Assembly (NCBI GenBank): GCA_047974405.1
Contig: JBKECI010000092.1
Span: 1-11,020 of the forward strand
Direction: 5' to 3'
DNA length: 11,020 bases
Source: UPXZ01 sp047974405
GTDB lineage: Bacteria > Bacteroidota > Bacteroidia > Bacteroidales > Paludibacteraceae
A program made the position numbers and the translations under genes. Positions 1 to 6,109 of this stretch are shown here, piece by piece. The notes beneath the pieces were generated by a model, which did no database searches, was not told the DNA's origin, and was given only the letters and a program-made list of their open reading frames with translations. The stretch's first letter is position 1. Every line of letters starts with the position of its first letter.

Positions 1-74
1 CCTATTTTTCAAAAATTTTAATCGATACATTTTTTTTCTATGGAGAACTGAAAATGAAAGTTACAAATTTCAAT

Positions 75-110
75 TCCCTCTATCCCCTTTCGTCAAAGGA
101 GGATAGGGGG
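75..110. repeat. GC-rich imperfect palindrome (hairpin)
   Basis: The arm at 76-90 (CCCTCTATCCCCTTT) pairs with the arm at 95-110 (AAAGGAGGATAGGGGG) across a 4-base loop (CGTC at 91-94). There is one wobble pair and one bulged base. It stands out in otherwise AT-rich non-coding DNA, about 110 bases past the stop of the 555-aa gene. Neither strand has a proper T-tract right after the stem, so it is not a textbook intrinsic terminator. It could be a transcript-end or stability hairpin for the minus-strand operon, or one copy of a dispersed palindromic repeat. Confidence 0.6.
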
Positions 111-217
111 AATAAGAAAAATTAGATTATTCTGCTGATAATAAGAATCATAACAAACTATTCCGTATAATTTCTACTGAAAAATTGCACCGAAAATTAT
201 CTACAAAGATTATGTTC

Positions 218-1885
218 TCATTTTCTTATAATCTTTTCTGTAAACTGCTTGTTTGTTGTCTTGTTCAATAGAGTAAGATAGTAAATACCCTGCGGTAAGA
301 TACCGAAATTAATCCTATTATTTTGTATGTCAAATTTTACAGACTGTCCGGCAATATTATGGACACTGACAGTAAAATCGGTAATATTCTCAACATTAAG
401 TGTAATAAATGTTGTAAAAGGATTGGGATGAACGCCAACACGAACTTCTATTGATTCATTCGCGGTACTTAACTCATCTGCCGTAAATTTCCACAGTTCG
501 TATCCTTCCGCCAGTGTATTACCTTCAAGGTATAAACTGTTGTTCCAAACTTTCATCGGACGTGGAAAGATTTCCCGTGGTTGCGTTGGTGGTCCCGTGT
601 CTGATGTAAGCTGCGTAAATGTAGCATCACTCGGATTAGCTTCCCAAAGTTGTTTCGGACTGTTATCACCGCTCATTTGAAAGTATAACTTATTACCGAA
701 TGGCGTAATGGGATGAATAGAACGCGAAGTTGGAGAACCGCTATACGTTACGGGAATGGCTACTTGGGTCGTCGTCCCATCGGTTTCATAGATTTGATAC
801 ACCACCCCGCCGTTGGGCGATGTCTGCTCTCTCGCCGCAAAATAGAGTTTATTGTTAAGTCCGATCAATATTTCAGTTCCGACATCCGTTAATATGCCAA
901 TAGGATTTAAAAAGTTACTTCCCCCCGCATTGAAATTATAAACCAATTCCACTTTGTAATCGTGTTCCGACAAGCTGTAATAGCATTTATACAGATCTTG
1001 ATTCCCATAAGTCGCGGATTTTCCGAAGAAGAATAATTCGTTATTCAAAACGGTTAGTTTATCGAACGCGGTTATTCCGGTTGCGCCCAAAGCCACCGAA
1101 TTAGTTGTTGTGCCATCGGTATAGTATAGCTTATCGGCAACCACAAATAGTTTGTTATCGAACAGGGTAAAATATCCATAGCCGCTTGTGTTGTTGGAAG
1201 GATAGGCATCAAGAACCGAAGTGGCGGTATTTGTTGTCGGATTATACGCGTAAATCTCGTTGTGATTGGTATTCTGGTCATTTTTCACAAAACACAGGAG
1301 ATTTCCTAATTTTTTAAACCGTAACTTCAATCCGGAGCTTTCGTTCGTATTCAATTCCAATACTTTTACCGTCCCTTGTTCGGTTCCGTCGGTTTTCCAC
1401 AGGTCGTAGCCTTCTCCCGGCAGGTCTTCGGCAAAAAAGTACAAGGCGCCATCCGCTTCATACATCGCCATCATATTGCCGCTATGATTGGTTGAAAAAC
1501 CGGTGCCGACGTGAATATCTTTAACCAAATGAATCGTTGTTCCATCTGTTTTAAAAAGTTCCCGCCCGTGAACGCCGTCTTCGGCAGTAAAATACAACTC
1601 ACCGTTAAAAACCGTAAAGTTACTTGGATCACTGCTACTTCCGGAATAATTAGGATTCAAATCCATTACCAAACCTGTGCCGGCTTGTGTTCCATCGGTT
1701 TTGTACAGTTCCCTGCCGATGCCACTTACGCTTGTTCCCCTCGCACTAAAATAAAGTTGATTGTTATACTCGGTAAAAAACATCGGATTGGAAGTATCGC
1801 TACCCGGAGCGATGACGATTTGCTCCCAAGTTTGTGCAAAACCGATTATGGGAAATAATAAAAATAGGCTTATTATCTTTCTCAT
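218..1885 (-). CDS. Secreted T9SS cargo protein with ELWKTDGT-type repeats
   Basis: This 555-aa exported protein opens with a signal peptide (MRKIISLFLLFPIIGFA, cleavage likely before Q18). The body carries a degenerate repeated motif of the form (E/D)L(W/Y/F)KTDGT. Copies lie near residues 59-66, 109-116, 161-168, 253-259 and 365-371, with weaker versions near 412 and 463. The motifs alternate with short 'NxLYF' strands, a pattern known from large Bacteroidetes surface proteins and suggestive of a beta-propeller or solenoid. The last 75 residues form a type A sorting domain: HPNPF at 487-491, then NIAGQ, ILPQGIYYL and the basic end KIIRK. That domain directs export through the type IX system and surface attachment or release. 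It is the last gene of the three-gene operon and its ATG overlaps the previous stop by 4 bases. No catalytic motif was recognised. Its role is unknown; adhesion or binding is a guess. Confidence 0.9.
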   Translation of the reverse strand: MRKIISLFLLFPIIGFAQTWEQIVIAPGSDTSNPMFFTEYNNQLYFSARGTSVSGIGRELYKTDGTQAGTGLVMDLNPNYSGSSSDPSNFTVFNGELYFTAEDGVHGRELFKTDGTTIHLVKDIHVGTGFSTNHSGNMMAMYEADGALYFFAEDLPGEGYDLWKTDGTEQGTVKVLELNTNESSGLKLRFKKLGNLLCFVKNDQNTNHNEIYAYNPTTNTATSVLDAYPSNNTSGYGYFTLFDNKLFVVADKLYYTDGTTTNSVALGATGITAFDKLTVLNNELFFFGKSATYGNQDLYKCYYSLSEHDYKVELVYNFNAGGSNFLNPIGILTDVGTEILIGLNNKLYFAAREQTSPNGGVVYQIYETDGTTTQVAIPVTYSGSPTSRSIHPITPFGNKLYFQMSGDNSPKQLWEANPSDATFTQLTSDTGPPTQPREIFPRPMKVWNNSLYLEGNTLAEGYELWKFTADELSTANESIEVRVGVHPNPFTTFITLNVENITDFTVSVHNIAGQSVKFDIQNNRINFGILPQGIYYLTLLNKTTNKQFTEKIIRK

Positions 1886-2340
1886 TTTTTTAAAATTTTC
1901 TTTGTTATAGCAACTGATTTATCTTTGTTATTAAATACTAAATAATGGATTCCGCTACTTAAGAAATTCATATTTACAGAAGATTGATTAACCGGTAAGG
2001 TTGTTATGTATTTTCCGGTTGCGTCATAAATTTGAACTTGCCAATTCGTTCCTTCCGGATGTTGAACAAACAGCTCGTTTTCAACAGGATTGGGATACAC
2101 TTTTAATGCTACATTTTGATGGTTTATCTCGTCAATACTTACTATATCCAACATTGTCATTTGGTATAGAATAGATTCTCCTACCGTAACGCTACCTTCA
2201 GAATGTACTCTGTTAAACGCTTCTCCTACTAATGATTTAGCATTAACGGAAGCAGCATAACCACCGCTAAACATTTGGCGATATAATTGTTGCGAAAAGC
2301 AATTTGCCGATACCAATAAAAATAGTATTATTGTTTTCAT
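1882..2340 (-). CDS. Small secreted protein with C-terminal T9SS type A sorting domain
   Basis: This 152-aa protein starts with a signal peptide (MKTIILFLLVSANCFSQ, cleavage near residue 16). A short linker follows that resembles the SxGGY...GSVTVGE stretch seen ahead of the sorting domain in many small Bacteroidetes secreted proteins. From about residue 78 it is almost entirely a type A T9SS sorting domain: VYPNPVENEL near 81-90, IYDATGKY, LSSGIHYLVF and the basic end KKILKK. The start lies 1 base past the stop of the upstream 330-aa gene, and the stop overlaps the next start (ATGA, 1882-1885), so the three are surely cotranscribed. With hardly any separate functional domain, it may be a small surface component acting with its operon partners. 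No enzymatic function is visible. Confidence 0.88.
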   Translation of the reverse strand: MKTIILFLLVSANCFSQQLYRQMFSGGYAASVNAKSLVGEAFNRVHSEGSVTVGESILYQMTMLDIVSIDEINHQNVALKVYPNPVENELFVQHPEGTNWQVQIYDATGKYITTLPVNQSSVNMNFLSSGIHYLVFNNKDKSVAITKKILKK

Positions 2341-2341
2341 A

Positions 2342-3334
2342 TTACTCTTGATAATAAATTACGATTCTTCGGATGGCTAAATTTTGACCCGAGGGCCACG
2401 AAGTCGAGTAGATTGATAGGAAGTAAGAGTTATTCACATTATCAACGATGTGGTTAACCGGAGTAAAGCCATTTGACACTGTACGCCAATTAGGATCTGC
2501 AGCTAAATCATTTGAGTTCATATCATAAATAGGAGTTCCATAAACGTCTGTATCATTGTGTCGATAGAGTCCAAATATAAAACCTTCGGGGGCATTATCT
2601 TTGTAAACTATTTTTATGAATGTAATTTTGGCTCCGTTAGGTAAATTTACATTATAAAGTAAGTTTGGTTGAACAATAGGCGCGTTCGTCGCCTGATACA
2701 AACCAAATTGGGGATGAAACCTAAAATCTTTATCGGTAAATGCAGCACCACTTACGCTCAACAGCTCCGCTTGTTCGGGTTTGCGTTGTAATTGACCATC
2801 GGCGTCCGCAACAATTTCTCTAACTCCTGTACCTGCCAAATCGGTTAGTTTTAATCCGTTTTCGTTTATTTCCCCTTGGTAACCGTTCGTATAAAAACTT
2901 ATGTTAGCGGGATTTAATATTATCATCTCGTCATCGTTGGCTAATTCTCTTGACGTTTCCGAACCTTTAGCATAGGGTACGGCTCTAAAAAAATCATCAG
3001 ATAAGGTTATAAATCCACTTCCCGAATCGATTTCGATTTTTAGTTTTAAATTAACCGCATCAAAATGAACTATAGACAAGTTGTTAATTATCGGAGTTCC
3101 TTCTCCTACGTTGGCATTGACAAAACCATTGGCATCCGTTGTCAAACTATGTTGCTCGCTAAAGATAACTGTTCCGGCTCGAGTAATGCTGAATTTTACG
3201 TTTACGCCGGCATTTGCCAATATATTTCCGGAATTGTTCGTAATAATTCCCGACCAAGGTATTGTTTTATTTGCTGTTTGTGAAAAACTTAAAGTTGCTA
3301 TGGATAGCGTAAAAAGTAGAATAATTTTTTTCAT
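2342..3334 (-). CDS. Secreted protein with conserved Bacteroidetes N-terminal beta domain
   Basis: This 330-aa exported protein has a signal peptide (MKKIILLFTLSIATLSFSQ). Residues 25-125 match a domain common at the N-terminus of Bacteroidetes secreted and tail-fibre-like proteins. Its pattern is a short strand with a GIITNNSGN turn, then VKFSI, HSLTTDANGFVNANVGEG, a LKIEID strand and the closing FFRAVPYAKGSE. The middle (about 150-190) has a bead-like repeat often seen before adhesive tips. The C-terminal 120 residues look like a beta-sandwich (NVNLPNGAKITFIKIVYKD, LAIRRIVIYYQE). I see no T9SS sorting domain, no lipobox and no S74 peptidase at the end, unlike its two operon partners. As first gene of the operon it has an 87-base leader region from the pseudogene upstream, in which no confident promoter was found. 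The function is unknown; a structural or adhesive surface role is plausible. Confidence 0.85.
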   Translation of the reverse strand: MKKIILLFTLSIATLSFSQTANKTIPWSGIITNNSGNILANAGVNVKFSITRAGTVIFSEQHSLTTDANGFVNANVGEGTPIINNLSIVHFDAVNLKLKIEIDSGSGFITLSDDFFRAVPYAKGSETSRELANDDEMIILNPANISFYTNGYQGEINENGLKLTDLAGTGVREIVADADGQLQRKPEQAELLSVSGAAFTDKDFRFHPQFGLYQATNAPIVQPNLLYNVNLPNGAKITFIKIVYKDNAPEGFIFGLYRHNDTDVYGTPIYDMNSNDLAADPNWRTVSNGFTPVNHIVDNVNNSYFLSIYSTSWPSGQNLAIRRIVIYYQE

Positions 3335-3421
3335 AATCGATTTGTTTTATCGTTTTATAAATTAGGTTTGCTGATTTGTGCTAGGTTCGGCATAGCTCAA
3401 ATTTCCAATTTGGCTCTGCTC

Positions 3422-4729
3422 TCACAGCCGTACAAATTCCACACGTCTGTTTTGCGCTTTTTCCGAAGCGTTTGCGTTTTTATTCAAAGGCAATGATTCT
3501 CCTTTTCCTTCCGTGATGTATCGCGACACATCCACGTCAAAAGCGCCGGAGAGTACATTTTTGACTGCGTCGGCTCTGCGACGCGATAAGTCTAAGTTTG
3601 ATTGGGCGTCGCCATCGCTGTCGGTATGTCCCACGATTTTAATTTTCGATCCTGAATTTGCTTTCAGTGTTTCCGCAATTTCTTTGAGAATGGGAAATGA
3701 TTGCGGTCTGATGGCGTCGCTGTTGGTGTCGAACAAAATATTGGCGGTTGTGAACCCACCTTTTGCAATGTCGTTTTTTACCTGTGGAGCATTGGCGGCA
3801 ATTTTTAGATTGGTCATCAAAAACGAGATATTTTCGACAAAATAGTCCTGAAAATGAAATGCCAGCTTGTATTTCATCGTCGGGTTGAAAATGGAAACAT
3901 TGTCCCAGATTTTGGTTTGATTGACCCAAACCGAAACTTTATCGGCAGTTTTGGAAAGTGAAATTCCGGCTCTCGGGTTTTCTTCGGTGTGCCAAGCCGC
4001 AAAATAGCGTTCTGTGTCTTCTCTTTCAATAATATTTCCATTGGCGTCTTTTTGTTCAATGCTGCTGCCGCCTTTTTTAGGAATTTGTGAAGAACCGCTC
4101 AATGATATTTGGGTAACGCTGTTAAACCAAGGATCGGCGAGATTAGTCTCTTTTTCGGGCAGAAAGCGCAAATCCAATGTACCGTTTGCCGTGTTGGGGC
4201 GCGCGATTACGTACACTGGGATGGTAACATCCTGCGGTAAGACTTTTCTACCCAGTGGATAAAACCCACCCCCGTGAACTACTGAGAGTGCTTAGTGTCC
4301 CGTTTCGGTATCGGTGGCTGTTGTGAGTTGTGCATTTCCATCCCAACCTTTGGGTTTCATACCTACTGTACTTTGCAAGAAATCTTCAAAAAACAGGATT
4401 TTTTCGCCCGGAACAAAATCGAACGCTTTATATGCCGAAAAATCGGGCATCGACTTCGGGGTTGCTCCGTTTCCGCTTCGAGATTGATAGCCGTTGTCGC
4501 CGATTTTATTCGCAACTGCAGACTTTTTGCCTTTTTTTTTGAAAACGCCCCCTATGCCTTCTTCAACTTTATCCAACGTTTTATCTACGGCTTCATCTCC
4601 TTTTTGCTCGGTACGGTCAATTACCTTTTGTTTCGCTTTCATCAATACCCTTTCTCCTATCAATATCTGCGACATACAAAAGAATCCGTTCAGGAGAAAC
4701 AATAAAAGAATTGTTTTTTTCATCATCAT
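3422..4729 (-). pseudogene. OmpA-family jelly-roll protein gene, interrupted by an in-frame TAA
   Basis: Read as one frame this is 435 codons, with a premature TAA at codon 146 (4292-4294). The first part has a signal peptide (MMMKKTILLLFLLNGFFCMSQ), a charged helical stretch (about 25-70) and the start of a LamG-like beta-sandwich marked by FVPGEKILFFEDF. After the stop the same frame continues through HGGGFYPLGRKVLP and the rest of the sandwich. A C-terminal OmpA peptidoglycan-binding domain follows (about 324-435): ILFDTNSDAIRPQS, GHTDSDGD, NLDLSRRRADAV and the end NRRVEFVRL. An intact protein would sit in the outer membrane or periplasm and bind peptidoglycan. Only one base separates the stop from a Lys, Gln or Glu codon. 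A remnant could initiate at GTG 4216, but it would lack a signal peptide. Any of the three leading ATGs (4729, 4726, 4723) could be the start; 4723 gives the neatest signal peptide. Confidence 0.85.
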
Positions 4730-4794
4730 TTACGTTTTTAATGTTTGGTTTATCGATTAGTGCAAAAAAAAATAAAAGGTAAACATCGAACCAA

Positions 4795-4802
4795 TAAATT
4801 TG
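4795..4802 (+). promoter_or_regulatory. Possible -7 element for the sigma-factor gene
   Basis: TAAATTTG matches the Bacteroidetes -7 consensus TAnnTTTG exactly. It would place transcription start near 4809, about 37 bases ahead of the sigma-factor ATG. No TTG sits at the expected distance upstream (17-23 bases), so the call rests on a single short element in AT-rich DNA. ECF operons are often autoregulated from non-consensus promoters, which this would not reveal. Confidence 0.3.
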
Positions 4803-4845
4803 TTTTATTTTTATCTTGTTTACTTTTTACAACTACAGTACACTA

Positions 4846-5391
4846 ATGGATAAAACAGAGCGGTCGATAGCGTTATTGAAAAATGGCAACCAAAAGGAAA
4901 TTTCTGCCATTTACACCCACAATCGAGACAGTTTTATACGATTTGCATCACGCTATCCGATTGACAACGAAGACATCATCGACATATACCAGGACGCTTT
5001 CATCGCCTTGTACGAAAATGCCAAAAAGGGATTGTTGGACAATTTGCAAAGCAGTATCAATACCTATTTATTGGGCATCGGTAAATATATGATTTACAGA
5101 AAATTAAAAAACGACAAAAAAACGGTCTTTGATGAAGCACAACTTCCTGATGATCTAAATTGGGATTTTTTTGAAGAAGAGCAGGTCAGCGTCGAGATAC
5201 AGCTTTTGCAAAAAGCGTGGGGCAGATTGGGCGAGAAGTGTAAAAAGATATTGACCCTTTTTTATTACGAAGAAAAAAAAATGGATGAAATTATGGAAAT
5301 ATTGAAATACGCAAACAAGGATGTGTTGAAAAGCCAAAAATCAAGATGTTTGAAACAGTTAAAAGAGCTAACGAGTACAAAAAATGGATAA
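4846..5391 (+). CDS. ECF-type RNA polymerase sigma factor
   Basis: This is a 181-aa sigma-70 family protein with two helical regions and no sigma-3 domain. Region 2 spans about residues 20-88. It contains the core-binding signature EDIIDIYQDAFIALYEN (42-58) and the -10 recognition segment INTYLLGIGKYMIYRKLK. After a linker, region 4 spans about 118-176 with a helix-turn-helix (LLQKAWGRLGEKCKKILTLF, then MDEIMEILKY). I chose the ATG at 4846; the frame stays open to a TTG at 4816, but the ten extra residues are not sigma-like. Its last 8 bases overlap the next gene, a membrane anti-sigma-like protein, so the two are translationally linked. It likely directs a small regulon in response to a signal sensed at the envelope. 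The target genes are unknown; the divergent OmpA gene is one candidate. Confidence 0.9.
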   Translation: MDKTERSIALLKNGNQKEISAIYTHNRDSFIRFASRYPIDNEDIIDIYQDAFIALYENAKKGLLDNLQSSINTYLLGIGKYMIYRKLKNDKKTVFDEAQLPDDLNWDFFEEEQVSVEIQLLQKAWGRLGEKCKKILTLFYYEEKKMDEIMEILKYANKDVLKSQKSRCLKQLKELTSTKNG

Positions 5392-6109
5392 GGAAACATT
5401 GATAACCGGATATTTCGAGAATACATTAACCGAAAATGAAAAAGAGTTGTTTTCCGAACTTTTGGAACAAGATTCAGATTTCAAAGCTGAAGTTGAGTTT
5501 GAGAAAAAGGTAAAAATTGCCATTACGCTTGACGAACGAAATCGGTTGAAAAGCAAGCTTGCCGCCATCGAAAGTGGACAAAAATCAAGAAAGAACCGCT
5601 TGCAAGCGATGCGATGGGTTGCTGTGGCGGCAAGTTTTCTGATACTGATAACGGTTGGTTATCAGATGGCAAACCGGCAGAACTCCAATGAAAAACTGTA
5701 TGATCATTATTATCAAACCTTCCCCAACATAGAACTGCCTACGGTAAGGGGCGTTACCGCGACCAACAACGGTAAATCTGCCGCATTTCGCGCTTACGAC
5801 AGCCAAGACTACGAAGAAGCGTCGAAACTTTTTTCCGAAATTTATGAAAAAAACGGGGATGATTACGCTCTGCTCTATCAGGGTTTGTCTTTGATGGAAC
5901 TAAAACGATTTACGGAAGCTGTCAAAATTTTTGAACGCTATCGGGAGAAACCAAACCGTGCTTTTGATACGTATATCAAATGGTACTTGTCGTTGTGCTA
6001 TCTCCATACCGATGCCGAAGAAAAAAGTAGAAGTTTAGTCAGAGAAATAGCTGCCGGCGAAAACCCGTTTCAAAAACAGGCGTCGGAACTTCTTCACGAT
6101 TTGGAATAA
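5384..6109 (+). CDS. Single-pass membrane TPR protein, putative anti-sigma factor
   Basis: This is a 241-aa protein. Residues 1-60 form an acidic helical segment (ITGYFENTLTENEKELFSEL) resembling the cytoplasmic end of Bacteroidetes anti-sigma-like proteins. It lacks the HxxxCxxC zinc motif of classical ZAS anti-sigma factors. One membrane helix lies at about 78-94 (RWVAVAASFLILITVGY), preceded by basic residues (KSRKNR), which predicts N-inside, C-outside. A YYQTFPN motif (110-115) follows, then two or more TPR-like helical pairs (about 133-165, 163-193 and perhaps 195-238) in the periplasm. It overlaps the sigma gene by 8 bases. It also overlaps the convergent CHAT gene by 16 bases at its 3' end. 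The inferred role is to hold the sigma factor at the membrane and release it on a periplasmic signal; this comes from position and topology, not from a diagnostic motif. Confidence 0.82.
   Translation: MDKETLITGYFENTLTENEKELFSELLEQDSDFKAEVEFEKKVKIAITLDERNRLKSKLAAIESGQKSRKNRLQAMRWVAVAASFLILITVGYQMANRQNSNEKLYDHYYQTFPNIELPTVRGVTATNNGKSAAFRAYDSQDYEEASKLFSEIYEKNGDDYALLYQGLSLMELKRFTEAVKIFERYREKPNRAFDTYIKWYLSLCYLHTDAEEKSRSLVREIAAGENPFQKQASELLHDLE

Noticed and set aside
3361..3421. Terminator downstream of the OmpA gene
   Set aside because: A weak AT-rich imperfect inverted repeat is present near 3396-3417, but it has a bulge and no T-tract follows on the minus strand.
4217..4291. Frameshift or deletion as the cause of the split OmpA gene
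   Set aside because: Both halves and the 25 codons between them lie in one frame with sensible protein sequence; only the TAA at 4292-4294 interrupts.
4295..4705. Plus-strand open frame of 136 aa opposite the OmpA gene start
   Set aside because: It lies antisense to the recognisable signal peptide and jelly-roll sequence and has no credible domain.
4675..4729. Lipoprotein signal (Cys in NGFFCMSQ) in the OmpA-family gene
   Set aside because: The residues before the Cys (GFF) do not fit a lipobox; a normal signal peptide ending near SQ is more likely.
4816..4845. TTG start extending the sigma factor by ten residues
   Set aside because: The added residues (FTFYNYSTL) are not sigma-like, and the ATG at 4846 gives a normal ECF N-terminus.
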